64,000 nt of DNA from Lentibacter algarum. Its GTDB lineage: Bacteria > Pseudomonadota > Alphaproteobacteria > Rhodobacterales > Rhodobacteraceae. Below the pieces are notes generated by a model, which did no database searches, was not told the DNA's origin, and saw only the letters and a list, made by a program, of their open reading frames with translations. A program made the translations under genes and the position numbers. Every line of letters starts with the position of its first letter. Within the stretch, counting starts at the first letter, position 1. Below, in pieces: positions 25,479-34,940 of this stretch. Location of the stretch: contig NZ_JAHKQI010000008.1 of the NCBI RefSeq assembly GCF_018860975.1, forward strand, positions 597,635 through 661,634. Direction: 5' to 3'.

Positions 25479-26120
25479 ATGACAAAGATAGCTCTCATCA
25501 CCGGTGCCTCTCGCGGGCTGGGCGCAGGCCTTGCCGAAGCCCTTTCCAAGACACATCATATCGTCGCGGTCGGGCGCACCACAGGCGCGCTGGAAGAACT
25601 GGATGACCGTATCCAAGCTGCCGGAGGCCAAGCCACATTGGCGCCAATGGACATTATCAACCCCGATGCCATGGCGCAGCTCTGCCGCTCGATCTATGAT
25701 CGTTGGAGCACAGTTGATGTCTGGGCGCATACCGCTGTGCACGCTGCCCCCCTGTCACCTGCCGATCATATCGACGCCAAAGACTGGGGTAAATCGGTTG
25801 ATATCAACATCGCCGCCACAGGCCGGTTGATCAGCTATATCGCCCCGCTCCTCACTTCCGAGAGCCACGCGCTGTTTTTTGAAGACGACCACCCCGCCGA
25901 AAAGTTCTTTGGTGCGTATGGCGCAACCAAATCTGCGCAATCCGCCCTCGTGCGAAGCTGGGCCGCTGAGACCGCCAAGATCGGCCCCAACGTGCACCTG
26001 CTCAAGCCTGCTCCGATGGCCACAGCCCTGCGCGCACGTTTCTTCCCCGGCGAAGACCGCGATTTGCTTGCCAAACCCCGCAATGAGGCTATGCGCCTGC
26101 TGGCAGCGCTCGACCTCTGA
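25479..26120 (+). CDS. short-chain dehydrogenase/reductase
   Basis: The 213-residue product has the N-terminal NAD(P)-binding motif in [18 protein letters not shown] and the catalytic YGATKSA (Y-x-x-x-K) near 147-153. The usual catalytic Ser appears as LTSESHAL. The length is slightly short for the family. The substrate is unknown. It stands between the small 25182-25436 gene and surE, all on the same strand, so partial co-transcription is possible. Confidence 0.88.
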   Translation: MTKIALITGASRGLGAGLAEALSKTHHIVAVGRTTGALEELDDRIQAAGGQATLAPMDIINPDAMAQLCRSIYDRWSTVDVWAHTAVHAAPLSPADHIDAKDWGKSVDINIAATGRLISYIAPLLTSESHALFFEDDHPAEKFFGAYGATKSAQSALVRSWAAETAKIGPNVHLLKPAPMATALRARFFPGEDRDLLAKPRNEAMRLLAALDL

Positions 26121-26223
26121 GAAACTGTCGCATAAACGACTCTATCTGAGGCGCGTCTGCATGCGCCTTCTTGCCCTGTTGGCTAGGCTCTTCTATGCAG
26201 GGTTAAACCTACAGGGACAGCTC

Positions 26224-27003
26224 ATGCGCATACTTCTTACCAATGATGACGGCATAAATGCACCGGGGCTCAAGTCTCTTGAAAAAATCGCGTGGGATCT
26301 CTGCGGCCCCGACGGAGAAGTCTGGGTTGTGGCACCTGCTTTTGAGCAATCCGGCGTTGGTCACTGCATCAGCTACACACATCCTATGATGATCTCGAAG
26401 ATGGGCAAACAGCGCTTTGCAGCAGAAGGCAGCCCTGCCGACTGCGTGCTCGCAGGCCTTCACCACGTCATGCCAGAGCGGCCAGACTTGGTGCTTTCTG
26501 GGGTTAACCGTGGCAACAACTCTGCTGAAAACACACTTTACTCTGGCACAATCGGCGGTGCGCTTGAGGCAGCCTTGCAAGGCGTTCCTGCAATGGCCTT
26601 GTCGCAATACCTCGGCCCGGACAACTACGAGATCGACAACCCCTTTGAGGCCTCCGAAGTCTATGGCGGCGAGCTGATCAAAAAGATACTGCGCGCCGAC
26701 CCAAAAGAGCAGTCGGGCTATCGGTTGTTTTACAACATCAACTTCCCGCCCGTTCCGGCCAGTGGCGTTCTCGGCACGCGCGTCGCAAAGCAAGGCTTTC
26801 GCGAAGGTACCAATTTCTCGGTGGAGCCACATGCCTCTCCCTCGGGGCGCAAGTTTTTGTGGATCAAGGGCGGCAATCAGCGAATCAAAACCGGTGCTGG
26901 CACCGACGCACAGCTAAACCTTGATGGCTATATTTCGGTAACGCCCATGCGCGCCGACCTGACAGCCCATGATGCGCTCGACGCGCTCGCAGGCATTGAA
27001 TGA
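26224..27003 (+). CDS. surE: 5'/3'-nucleotidase SurE
   Basis: SurE is a metal-dependent phosphatase acting on nucleoside monophosphates, important in stationary-phase survival. [15 protein letters not shown] carries the Asp pair that binds the metal; EQSGVGH and [20 protein letters not shown] carry the Ser and Asn ligands. The product is 259 residues, normal. I chose ATG 26224 over a long upstream extension in frame. It overlaps pcm by four bases, the classic surE-pcm pairing. Confidence 0.95.
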   Translation: MRILLTNDDGINAPGLKSLEKIAWDLCGPDGEVWVVAPAFEQSGVGHCISYTHPMMISKMGKQRFAAEGSPADCVLAGLHHVMPERPDLVLSGVNRGNNSAENTLYSGTIGGALEAALQGVPAMALSQYLGPDNYEIDNPFEASEVYGGELIKKILRADPKEQSGYRLFYNINFPPVPASGVLGTRVAKQGFREGTNFSVEPHASPSGRKFLWIKGGNQRIKTGAGTDAQLNLDGYISVTPMRADLTAHDALDALAGIE

Positions 27004-27668
27004 TGACCACTGGCAAGCAGTTTGAGCATGATCTTGCCGAACAGAAAATGCAGTTTCTATTCACCCTGCGCTCAAAAGGCGTCACTGACAAACGCGTGCT
27101 CGGCGCAATGGAAAAGATCGACCGCGGGTTGTTTGTGCGCGGCACCTTTGCTGAACGTGCCTATGAGGACACCCCCCTGCCGATCGCATGCGGACAAACG
27201 ATCAGCCAGCCTTCGGTTGTCGGGCTGATGACTCAAGCTCTGGAAGTTGGGCCGCGCGACAAGGTGCTCGAAGTCGGCACCGGCTCTGGCTATCAAGCCG
27301 CCATTTTGAGCCAACTGGCTAGGCGTGTATACACTGTCGAGCGACACCGCCGTCTTGTGCGCACAACGCAGGAACTGTTTGAAAAACTCGACCTGACGAA
27401 TGTGATTGGTATGGCTTCTGACGGAAGCTACGGGTTGCCCGAGCAAGCACCGTTTGATCGCATCATCGTGACCGCCGCCGCAGAAGATCCGCCCGGCCCA
27501 CTCTTGGCCCAGCTCAAAGTTGGCGGTATTATGGTGGTGCCGGTCGGGCAGTCGGACGCGGTGCAAAGCCTGATTAAGGTCACACGTCATGAGCATGGCT
27601 TTGACTATAACGAGCTTCGCCCTGTGCGATTTGTGCCGTTGCTTGAAGGGCTTGGTAAAGACGCGTAA
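27000..27668 (+). CDS. pcm: protein-L-isoaspartate O-methyltransferase
   Basis: Pcm repairs isoaspartyl residues in damaged proteins using SAM. The 222-residue product has [19 protein letters not shown], the substrate-binding region, and the SAM motif [17 protein letters not shown] near 84-100. [14 protein letters not shown] is the family's third motif. ATG 27000 and ATG 27003 are adjacent. The start overlaps the surE stop, so translation is probably coupled. An M23-family gene follows 69 bases downstream, as in the enterobacterial pcm-nlpD order. Confidence 0.95.
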   Translation: MMTTGKQFEHDLAEQKMQFLFTLRSKGVTDKRVLGAMEKIDRGLFVRGTFAERAYEDTPLPIACGQTISQPSVVGLMTQALEVGPRDKVLEVGTGSGYQAAILSQLARRVYTVERHRRLVRTTQELFEKLDLTNVIGMASDGSYGLPEQAPFDRIIVTAAAEDPPGPLLAQLKVGGIMVVPVGQSDAVQSLIKVTRHEHGFDYNELRPVRFVPLLEGLGKDA

Positions 27669-27737
27669 AGGCTGCTAGGTTGCAGCAATGTATTTGGTTA
27701 GAGCTCCGGTCAACAGGAGCCAAACGAGGACTTCGAG

Positions 27738-28937
27738 ATGAAAACAGGTTTTGCCATTCGGCTACTATCGGGCGCTGCGGCGCTGGCGCTTCTAGCTGGC
27801 TGCGACGAGCCGCTTGATCTGGACTTGCGCGGCAAGTTTGACAGCGCGTTTGACACATCGGATGCAGCGCGCAACGCCACGGCCAACCGCCCCAAACCCG
27901 ACAATCGCGGCATCATCTCTTATCCCAACTACCAGGTTGCCGTTGCCCAACGCGGCGATACGCTGGCGACAGTGGCTGCGCGCATCAACTTTGATGCCGT
28001 GGAATTGGCGCGCTACAACGGTATGCAAACCAACGACAGCCTGCGCGCTGGTGAGGTGATCGCCCTGCCGCGCCGTGTGGCAGAGCCCTCCCCTGCAACC
28101 GGCGCTGTTACGACCGGCCCGATCAAGCCGGCTCCGGTTGATATCAGCACCTTAGCTGGTGATGCGATTGACAGCGCTGACGCCAGCAAACCAGCGACCG
28201 CGCCGAAAGGCCAAACCGGTATCGAGCCTATTCGCCACAAAGTCGTGCGGGGAGAAACCGCCTTTACTGTCTCGCGGCTTTACAATGTATCTGTCCGCTC
28301 GCTGGCGGACTGGAACGGCCTTGGTTCCGAGTTCACCATCCGTGAGGGACAGTATCTGCTGATCCCGACAGCGCTTTCTGAACCGCCAAAAAGGACACAA
28401 CAAAAGTCCTCAAGTGACAAGGCCACGACCTTGCCAGGTAACGGTTCGCCCACGCCGGTGCCGCCAAGTGCGGTTAAACCTTTGCCTGCCCCCGAAGCGG
28501 CGAAACCTACCGCGTCTGCTGCCAAGTCAGAAGGCGTACCCGCAAAGACGCCCGATTTGAGTGCATCGCAGAGCAAACCTACTAATTCCGGCAAGTTTGC
28601 ATATCCGGTGCGTGGTAAGATTATTCGGGAGTATTCAAAGGGCAAAAACGAAGGCATCGACATCGCCGCACCGGCTGGCACGGCGATCGGCGCGGCCTCG
28701 TCAGGAACTGTGGCCGCGATCACTTCTGATGCCGACCAAGTGCCTATTATTGTTGTAAAACACCCCGATAATCTGCTGACGGTTTACGCCAATGTCGGCA
28801 CGATCAATGTCAAGAAGGGCGATAAGGTGCGCCGTGGACAGAGCCTTGCCAAGGTGCGCTCGGGTGACAGCGCCTATGTGCATTTCGAAGTGCGTAAGGG
28901 TTTCGAGAGCGTCGATCCGATGCCTTACTTGCAATAA
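27738..28937 (+). CDS. LysM/degenerate LytM lipoprotein, NlpD-like
   Basis: The 399-residue product begins with a lipoprotein signal ending in LALLAGC, so it is probably anchored in a membrane facing the periplasm. Two LysM modules follow, near 60-105 and 165-215. A Ser/Pro/Lys-rich linker leads to a C-terminal M23/LytM fold from about residue 283. Catalytic residues look lost: the H of HxxxD is N in NEGIDIAAPAG, and the YAH motif is YANV. This matches NlpD/EnvC-type activators of amidases rather than active endopeptidases. The pcm neighbour supports an NlpD equivalent. It probably controls daughter-cell separation. Confidence 0.87.
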   Translation: MKTGFAIRLLSGAAALALLAGCDEPLDLDLRGKFDSAFDTSDAARNATANRPKPDNRGIISYPNYQVAVAQRGDTLATVAARINFDAVELARYNGMQTNDSLRAGEVIALPRRVAEPSPATGAVTTGPIKPAPVDISTLAGDAIDSADASKPATAPKGQTGIEPIRHKVVRGETAFTVSRLYNVSVRSLADWNGLGSEFTIREGQYLLIPTALSEPPKRTQQKSSSDKATTLPGNGSPTPVPPSAVKPLPAPEAAKPTASAAKSEGVPAKTPDLSASQSKPTNSGKFAYPVRGKIIREYSKGKNEGIDIAAPAGTAIGAASSGTVAAITSDADQVPIIVVKHPDNLLTVYANVGTINVKKGDKVRRGQSLAKVRSGDSAYVHFEVRKGFESVDPMPYLQ

Positions 28938-28943
28938 AGATTG

Positions 28944-28987
28944 CGCCGCGCTTCGCGCGTCGCGATAGCTCGGGGCTTCGCCCCTCG
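28944..28987. repeat. two GC-rich hairpins in a convergent gap (REP-like or terminator)
   Basis: CGCGC-TTC-GCGCG is followed closely by GGGGC-TTC-GCCCC. They lie just after the NlpD-like gene, in the 141-base gap to the convergent DUF815 gene. No T-run follows, so a REP-type mRNA end is as likely as a terminator. Confidence 0.45.
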
Positions 28988-29078
28988 CTTCCATTCAAAC
29001 TAATGTAACGGTAACGACTTCAGCTGCCTGTCTGCGCTTAGAGCGTTGAATGGATATTTTTCCAAGAAAAAGAGCGGC

Positions 29079-29927
29079 TTAAAGCGAGACACCTGTGCGG
29101 CCTGCAAGGTCGGTGACATACTGCCATGCGACACGGCCCGAGCGCGCTCCGCGGGTTGCTTGCCACTCGATGGCCTCGGCGCGCAGGTTGTCTTCGCTGA
29201 TAGAAATGCCAAAGTGGTCGCAATAGCGGCGAATCATTAGAAGGTATTCATCTTGGTCGCAGGGATGAAACCCAAGCCAAAGGCCAAAACGATCTGACAA
29301 CGAAACTTTTTCCTCAACTGCCTCCGAAGGATTGATGGCAGAGCCGCGTTCGTTTTCGATCATGTCGCGAGGCATCAGGTGTCTGCGATTTGAAGTGGCG
29401 TAGAAAATGACGTTCTCGGGCCGCCCTTCTATCCCCCCGTCCAACACCGCTTTCAGCGATTTGTAGTGTTGGTCATCATGGCTGAAGCTGAGATCATCAC
29501 AAAACAACAGGAAGCGCTCGGAGCTGGCCCGCAGCAGGTTGAGCAAGCGTGTGACGCTGGGAAGGTCTTCGCGTTGCAGCTCGACCACTTTGAGCGGCAG
29601 GCCCTCGGAGATGACTTGCGCGTGCACCGCCTTGACCAGAGAACTTTTGCCCATACCGCGCGCGCCCCAAAGCAAAGCGTTGTTGGCGGGCAAGCCACGG
29701 GCGAACTGACGGGTGTTTTCAAGCAACGTGTCGCGTGATCGGTCAACGCCAATAAGCAGTGAAAGATCAATGCGAGACACCTTGGAAACCGGCTGCAAAT
29801 GGTCAGGTGCTACGTGCCATACAAAGGCATCAGCCGTCCCGAAGTCTGGCGCAGGTTGCGGCGGAGGGCTGATACGTTCAAGCGCCTCGGCAATGCGCTT
29901 TCGTGTGGCAAGCGTTTCGAACTCCAT
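29079..29927 (-). CDS. DUF815 ATP-binding protein
   Basis: The 282-residue product is an AAA-type ATPase of the DUF815 group. Walker A LLWGARGMGKSSLVKAV lies near 83-99 and Walker B-like FLLFCDDLSFSHDD near 138-151. NVIFYATSNRRHLMPRDMI is the sensor-1 region typical of the family, and LSDRFGLWLGFHPC contains an arginine-finger-like segment. No signal peptide is present. The function is not established. It starts at the tatC stop (TGATG overlap), so it is translated from the tat transcript. A link with Tat export is only suggested by this order. Confidence 0.88.
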   Translation of the reverse strand: MEFETLATRKRIAEALERISPPPQPAPDFGTADAFVWHVAPDHLQPVSKVSRIDLSLLIGVDRSRDTLLENTRQFARGLPANNALLWGARGMGKSSLVKAVHAQVISEGLPLKVVELQREDLPSVTRLLNLLRASSERFLLFCDDLSFSHDDQHYKSLKAVLDGGIEGRPENVIFYATSNRRHLMPRDMIENERGSAINPSEAVEEKVSLSDRFGLWLGFHPCDQDEYLLMIRRYCDHFGISISEDNLRAEAIEWQATRGARSGRVAWQYVTDLAGRTGVSL

Positions 29928-30874
29928 CAGCCTTTATCTGCCTCGTCGGCTTCCTCGTCGAATTCTTTCATCAGCGGGTCGTCGAACTCTTCTTCATCAT
30001 CAAAGTAGCCCTCTTCACGCAACCGGTTGTTACGAACCGTTTCGACGCGGCGCACCAGTAAGATCGAAACTTCGTAAAGGCCGTAAACCACTGTGAACAA
30101 GATCAGTTGCGTTACGACATCAGGCGGCGTGACCAATGCTGCGAGCACCAGAATGCCGACCATTGCATACTTGCGAACGGCGCCAAGACCATCAGCGCTG
30201 ACAAGGCCGGCCTTGCCCATAAGCGTCAGCAACACTGGCAGCTGGAAGCAGAGACCGAACGCCATGATGAACTTGAGCGTAATGTCGAGACTCTCGTTCA
30301 CCTTACCGAGAAAGGTGATCTCAAGACCTGTTTCGGTGGTTGGCACTGTGGCCACATCCGGAGGTATGTCACCCGCTGCGCCCGCGAGTAGGCTGGCAAA
30401 AATCGAGCTAACATCCGCGAAGCCGAGGAAAAAATCCATCGCCAGAGGTGTGACAACGAACTGCGCAAAAGACGCCCCGAGGATGAACATCAACGGTGAT
30501 GCAAGGATGAAGGGCAGGAAAGCCCCCTGCTCGTTTTTGTAAAGGCCGGGAGCAACAAAGCGCCACATCTGAAAGGCGATGACAGGGAAAGCCAGCGCAA
30601 AGCCAAAAACCATCGAAATGCGGAACAGCGTAAACAGGTATTCTTGCGGCGAGGTGAAGATCAGCGTCGGGTTAGGATCACCCATTTCGCGCAGAACCCG
30701 CACGATGGGTTCCACCAGAAAATCAAGGATCGGCTCGGCGACGGTGAAGGCAAGGATGATGCCAACAACAAAGGCCAGAACCGAGCGGATAAGCCGCGTG
30801 CGCAGCTCGGCGAGATGCTCAATCAAGGGCGCGCTAGAGCTGTCAACCTCGTCTGGCGTGTCGGTCTGGCTCAT
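29927..30874 (-). CDS. tatC: Sec-independent protein translocase TatC
   Basis: TatC is the multi-spanning receptor for twin-arginine signal peptides. The 315-residue product begins with an acidic leader, then LIEHLAELRTRLIRSVLAFV, the diagnostic TatC N terminus. GFALAFPVIAFQMWRFVAPG carries the conserved cytoplasmic-loop region. Six hydrophobic segments are seen. An acidic C-terminal tail (FDDEEEFDDPLMKEFDEEAD) makes it longer than the E. coli protein, as is common in this family of bacteria. It overlaps tatB by four bases. Confidence 0.96.
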   Translation of the reverse strand: MSQTDTPDEVDSSSAPLIEHLAELRTRLIRSVLAFVVGIILAFTVAEPILDFLVEPIVRVLREMGDPNPTLIFTSPQEYLFTLFRISMVFGFALAFPVIAFQMWRFVAPGLYKNEQGAFLPFILASPLMFILGASFAQFVVTPLAMDFFLGFADVSSIFASLLAGAAGDIPPDVATVPTTETGLEITFLGKVNESLDITLKFIMAFGLCFQLPVLLTLMGKAGLVSADGLGAVRKYAMVGILVLAALVTPPDVVTQLILFTVVYGLYEVSILLVRRVETVRNNRLREEGYFDDEEEFDDPLMKEFDEEADEADKG

Positions 30875-31464
30875 GCTTTATCTTTCGCAGATGGCTTGGA
30901 GGTGCTCTTTTTAGCGGTCGCTTTGGGGGCGGCAGATTTCTTTGCCGCTGTTTTCTTGGCTGCAGGCTTTTTGGCGTTTGTCGCCTTGCTCGCAGGCTTT
31001 TTTGCTGTTGTTTTCTTCGCAGCCGTTTTTTTCTTAGGTGCTGCCTTCTTGGCCTCGGCCGCTTCACGGGCGGCATGGGCCTCGCGGACTTCCTTGGCTT
31101 GGCGCGCCGCAGCGGCGTTGGCCGTGGCTTCCTGAATTTTCAGCTTATCAAGTTTGCGCTGCTCTGAAAGCTTGCCAGTCTCGCTGTCCGGATCCCATGA
31201 CTTAAGATCATCAACAGCTTCATTGATACCATCAAGCCCCATCTGCTTCGGATCGCTCATCTTGCGAAGCGAAGCGGCGGTTTCCTTTATACCAGCTTCA
31301 TCAGCCGCGGCGTTCATAGCCGAGGAAAACTCCCGCGCCATGCCCTTCATGCGGCCAACAAACTCACCCACTTTGCGAAACAAAACAGGCAGATCTTTGG
31401 GGCCAACCACAATCAGCGCGACAACGCCGACGACCAGCATCTCGGTCATGCCAAGATCAAACAC
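30871..31464 (-). CDS. tatB: Sec-independent protein translocase TatB
   Basis: The 197-residue product starts MFDLGMTEMLVVGVVALIVV, an N-terminal membrane helix followed by GPKDLPVLFRKVGEFVGRMK, the TatB hinge and amphipathic helix. The C-terminal half is a long Lys/Ala tail (KKTAAKK-type repeats), probably disordered and basic. TatB works with TatC in signal peptide recognition. It lies six bases after tatA and overlaps tatC, forming one operon. Confidence 0.95.
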   Translation of the reverse strand: MFDLGMTEMLVVGVVALIVVGPKDLPVLFRKVGEFVGRMKGMAREFSSAMNAAADEAGIKETAASLRKMSDPKQMGLDGINEAVDDLKSWDPDSETGKLSEQRKLDKLKIQEATANAAAARQAKEVREAHAAREAAEAKKAAPKKKTAAKKTTAKKPASKATNAKKPAAKKTAAKKSAAPKATAKKSTSKPSAKDKA

Positions 31465-31470
31465 GGGCGC

Positions 31471-31686
31471 TTAGGCCTTGTCTTTTTCTTCTGACGGCGT
31501 GACGTCTTTTGCATCTTCGGCCATTTGGCTTTCGATCTCTTCAGAGCCGTCCTTGATGCCGCGCTTGAACGAGGTGATGCCTTTTCCGACTTCGCCCATT
31601 AGCCCGCTGATCTTGCCACGTCCGAAAAGGACAAGCACGACAATCGCGATCAGAACGAGACCCATTGGGCCGATGTTGTTAAGCAT
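31471..31686 (-). CDS. tatA: Sec-independent protein translocase TatA
   Basis: The 71-residue product starts [20 protein letters not shown], a single membrane helix, followed by [20 protein letters not shown], the FGRGK hinge and amphipathic helix of TatA. The tail is acidic. TatA oligomers form the transport pore with TatBC. An in-frame ATG 54 bases upstream would add a non-homologous leader. It is the first gene of the leftward tatABC-DUF815 operon. Confidence 0.95.
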   Translation of the reverse strand: MLNNIGPMGLVLIAIVVLVLFGRGKISGLMGEVGKGITSFKRGIKDGSEEIESQMAEDAKDVTPSEEKDKA

Positions 31687-31883
31687 GAATTTTCTCCCAT
31701 TTGTGAGCGCCACAGGACGCCCGAACATCTGTGTTAACAAACTATCTAAGGGCTAAGGACGTCAGTGAAAAGATGCAAAGACCCATAAAGCCTTGAAATT
31801 TGCGTTCAAACAGCAACTTTTGCCACTGCACATGTCGTCGATCCTCTCTTGCGGCCCCCCGACAAAGGGACTAGCCAAGCTTC

Positions 31884-33179
31884 ATGACAGAGACAAACAC
31901 CCCCTCCGCACCGGCGTCTGACAGCCGCGCCAAGCGCAATGTAATAATCCTTGTGATGGCGCAGGCGTTCCTGGGTAGCCAAATGCCGATGATCTTCACA
32001 ATCGGCGGTCTGGCCGGTCAGTCATTGGCGTCAAACATCTGTTTCGCGACGCTGCCGATCTCGATGATCGTTCTCGGCTCGATGATCGCAGCGACGCCGC
32101 TCAGCGCATTTATGCAAAGCCACGGTCGGCGCGCAGGCTTTATGCTCGGCGCAACTTGCGGCGCTGCCGGTGCGGCGGTGTGCGCCTATGCGCTGACGAT
32201 CGGCTCGTTTCCGGTGTTTCTGCTCGGCAGTTTGCTGACTGGTGGCTATATGTCGGCGCAGGGTTTTTACCGCTTCGCTGCCTCTGACACCGCCTCGCCT
32301 GCCTTCCGCCCGAAAGCGATTTCCTATGTCATGGCTGGTGGCTTGCTCTCAGCTATTATCGGCCCTCAACTTGGCAACTACTCGTCTTTTGCTTACGGTG
32401 CAGTGCCTTTTGTCGGCACATATCTCGCGGTCATGGCGCTCAACATCGTTGGCTCGCTGCTGTTTATGTTCCTCGACATTCCAAAGCCGGACGCCCCTGC
32501 CGAGGGCGCACCTAAAGGCCGCTCGCGAATTGAGTTGCTCAAAACGCCGGCTATTGCCGTGTCGATCATTGCCGCGATGGTGTCTTATGCATTGATGAAC
32601 CTAGTGATGACCTCCACACCGCTGGCGGTTGTCGGGTGTGGTGTCGGAGGAGAAACCAGCATTCCCGACTGGCTTATTGCTGTCGTCCCCGAAGGCAGTG
32701 CCCGCGAGCGTTTTCAGTTTATTGCGGGATACGTTGTCACAGCGCATGTGCTGGCTATGTATATTCCGAGTTTCTTCACTGGGCACCTGATCGCCCGGTT
32801 CGGCACCAGAAAGATCGTCGCAACAGGTTTGATGATCCTTGCTGGCGCGGGCATCGTAGGGCTTGCCGGTGTTACGCTTGAGCATTTCTTTCTGGCGCTG
32901 GTGCTGCTTGGCATCGGCTGGAACTTCGGCTTTATCGGCGCGACAACCATGCTTGCTGGCTCCCACAGTGAAAGCGAACGCGGGCGTTTGCAGGGCATGA
33001 ACGATCTGATCGTCTTCGGCGGCGTCTTCGTGGCGTCACTGGCGTCGGGTGGGCTGATGAACTGCTCGGGCACTTCGGCGCAAGCTGGCTGGACCTCTGT
33101 GAACCTCGCGATGGCACCGTTCCTGATGTTGGCAGGTGGCGCGCTTATCTGGCTCGCAATGCGCCCGAAGCAGGACTAA
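31884..33179 (+). CDS. MFS transporter
   Basis: This 431-residue protein has about 12 hydrophobic segments and starts MTETNTPSAPASDSRAKRNV, a polar cytoplasmic leader. GRRAGFMLGATCGAAGAAV near 75-93 resembles the loop 2-3 motif of MFS carriers, and the second half includes RFGTRKIVATGLMILAGAG, the symmetry-related motif. No substrate can be assigned. It diverges from tatA across 197 bases. The next gene is convergent and overlaps its end by four bases. Confidence 0.85.
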   Translation: MTETNTPSAPASDSRAKRNVIILVMAQAFLGSQMPMIFTIGGLAGQSLASNICFATLPISMIVLGSMIAATPLSAFMQSHGRRAGFMLGATCGAAGAAVCAYALTIGSFPVFLLGSLLTGGYMSAQGFYRFAASDTASPAFRPKAISYVMAGGLLSAIIGPQLGNYSSFAYGAVPFVGTYLAVMALNIVGSLLFMFLDIPKPDAPAEGAPKGRSRIELLKTPAIAVSIIAAMVSYALMNLVMTSTPLAVVGCGVGGETSIPDWLIAVVPEGSARERFQFIAGYVVTAHVLAMYIPSFFTGHLIARFGTRKIVATGLMILAGAGIVGLAGVTLEHFFLALVLLGIGWNFGFIGATTMLAGSHSESERGRLQGMNDLIVFGGVFVASLASGGLMNCSGTSAQAGWTSVNLAMAPFLMLAGGALIWLAMRPKQD

Positions 33180-33964
33180 AGCTGTTTTAACATTGCCATG
33201 CGCGCGAGACGCAAGCGGGACATTGCTGCGGATTGGCCGAGTGATCCGTTGAGAATACCTTCAGGGTGTTTCGCAGCGAGGGCAAGGACAGGAGCCGCCT
33301 TCCAGCCCGAAAGCAACACCTGCTTTGCCTGGTTGGAGGGCTTGGCAGAGCGAAGGGCCTGGAGCTTGTTGAGCCCGCTTTTTGCCAGAGCTTTCAAGGC
33401 CGTTACGCTTTCGTCCGGTAAGGGAGCGCGGCCTGCGGCCTTTAGAGTTGGCACAGCCAAAAACCACCCGGCCAGCCCAAAGGCCTGAGCCCCAAGAGCG
33501 AGCGGTTCACTGTCAGCGAGCGCGACCTCACCTGCCTGCCTAAGTGCGGTCGCCAGCAGTGGTGTTGATGTGTCGTTAAGATGTTGCCAAAGCGCGGCAT
33601 CGCTGCTGAACCCGTCAAAGTAAATGTCCCAACGACGTGCCTCGATCATCGTTTGCAGTTGCTGGGCGTCAGCCCGTGTGAGCAGCGCTGCCAGAGGCGT
33701 CGTCACCTCATGGCGTCGCACAGGCTTGCCCTCAATGATCTCGCCGAGAGCGTCATGCCACCACTGAAGGCGCATCTCGGCGATCATCGCCTCGCCTGTC
33801 ACCCAAGGGGCGCGCGCGACTTCGGCGTTGAAGGCATAGAGCGGTAACAGTTTTTCGCGTATGCTTAAGGGCGTGGCCATAAGGGCCCGAAAGCGGTCTG
33901 GATCAGCTTTGAACACGATCTCGGCACAAGCAGGCAGGCTGTCGTTTGGATCGTCAAAGCTCAC
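33176..33964 (-). CDS. squalene/phytoene synthase-fold protein, NDUFAF6-like
   Basis: The 262-residue product contains LPLYAFNAEVARAPW and MIAEMRLQWWHDALGEI, typical of the squalene/phytoene synthase superfamily. The Asp-rich motifs for diphosphate binding are not preserved: the region around RRWDIYFDGF lacks the DxxxD spacing. It resembles NDUFAF6, the complex I assembly factor, more than a true synthase. Its role is therefore probably non-catalytic. It follows the alpha/beta hydrolase gene with an 11-base overlap. Confidence 0.75.
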   Translation of the reverse strand: MSFDDPNDSLPACAEIVFKADPDRFRALMATPLSIREKLLPLYAFNAEVARAPWVTGEAMIAEMRLQWWHDALGEIIEGKPVRRHEVTTPLAALLTRADAQQLQTMIEARRWDIYFDGFSSDAALWQHLNDTSTPLLATALRQAGEVALADSEPLALGAQAFGLAGWFLAVPTLKAAGRAPLPDESVTALKALAKSGLNKLQALRSAKPSNQAKQVLLSGWKAAPVLALAAKHPEGILNGSLGQSAAMSRLRLARMAMLKQL

Positions 33965-34940
33965 TCAAGTATTCCCGGATAAAAGCAGCGGTGCGCGCAT
34001 CATCTACGATATCGAGGTGACGAACGCCATCAACAACTTTGTACTGCCCCTTGTCAGTCGCCGCCGTCATCAGGGGCTCATAGCCCTCCGCTCTAAAGGC
34101 CTCGTCCTCGCGGCCAACAACGAGCAGGAACTTCGGCAGAAGCGCCACATCGTTGAGGTAGTCACTGCGCGGGGCATATGAGGTGTTAAGCCGCCAACTG
34201 TAGGCCGTTGTGGCGTAGCCGCCCTGATCGCTTTCGAGCACTTGCTGAGGCAGGCCAAACTGGATCATCATCAGGTGGTCCAGCGCGTGAATGCCAAGTT
34301 TATTGAGCATCGAAAGGCCTATGATGCGGCGCAACAGCACCCGCGTCCAGCCGCCGGAATTGGGCCTAGTCACCGGCGCATCGTGCTTGAGAAACGGCGC
34401 AAGCAGCACTGCCCCGTCGATCATTTTGCGATGTTCACCGCCCGCAAAACGCACCACAAGCCCGCCCCCGGAGGAGTGCCCAAGCAAGACAACCTTGCGT
34501 TCAGTTTCACCGATCAAATCGGCGATATCGTCCTCAAACTGGCCGATATAGTCGATGTCTCCGCGCCGCTTTGGCGTCAGGCCGTGCCCCCGCAACGTCA
34601 GCGCCTTCACTTCGGCAACATCCCGCAGGCCCCAAGCGAGCGCATCAAATTGCCCGCCGTGCCAGCCAGAACCGTGCAGCATGATGACCAGCGGCAGGCG
34701 CGCGGCCTCGTTGGTTTTGACATGCGTAAAGCTCAGCTTGGTTCCGTCACGAGCGGCGAATGTCGCGCGTCTGAAATCATCACTGTCAGGCGCCTCAAAA
34801 TCGCGCGCCATGGTGTTGCTAAAATCAAGCCCTTCACGTTCCGGCATATCTGTCGTGCCTTGCGATACGATCATAGCAATTGCAACCGCGACGTAGCCAA
34901 TAGCCAAACTTGCCAGTAATTTCATTGCACTATAGATCAT
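33954..34940 (-). CDS. alpha/beta hydrolase (lipase/lysophospholipase-like)
   Basis: The 328-residue product has an N-terminal hydrophobic segment (about 8-26, LASLAIGYVAVAIAMIVSQ) acting as a membrane anchor or signal. IMLHGSGWHGGQFDALAW is the oxyanion-hole region, and VVLLGHSSGGGLVVRFAGG near 151-169 is the nucleophile elbow with Ser. GVRHLDIVDD near the end holds the expected His, and VVGREDEAF the acid. The substrate is unknown, but a lipid or ester is likely. The gene overlaps the upstream HTH gene by four bases, so that regulator probably controls it. Confidence 0.85.
   Translation of the reverse strand: MIYSAMKLLASLAIGYVAVAIAMIVSQGTTDMPEREGLDFSNTMARDFEAPDSDDFRRATFAARDGTKLSFTHVKTNEAARLPLVIMLHGSGWHGGQFDALAWGLRDVAEVKALTLRGHGLTPKRRGDIDYIGQFEDDIADLIGETERKVVLLGHSSGGGLVVRFAGGEHRKMIDGAVLLAPFLKHDAPVTRPNSGGWTRVLLRRIIGLSMLNKLGIHALDHLMMIQFGLPQQVLESDQGGYATTAYSWRLNTSYAPRSDYLNDVALLPKFLLVVGREDEAFRAEGYEPLMTAATDKGQYKVVDGVRHLDIVDDARTAAFIREYLSEL

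Noticed and set aside
33176-33964. Carotenoid or hopanoid synthesis gene
   Set aside because: The Asp-rich motifs needed for prenyl diphosphate binding are missing and no crt or hpn genes are nearby, so a synthase call is not supported.
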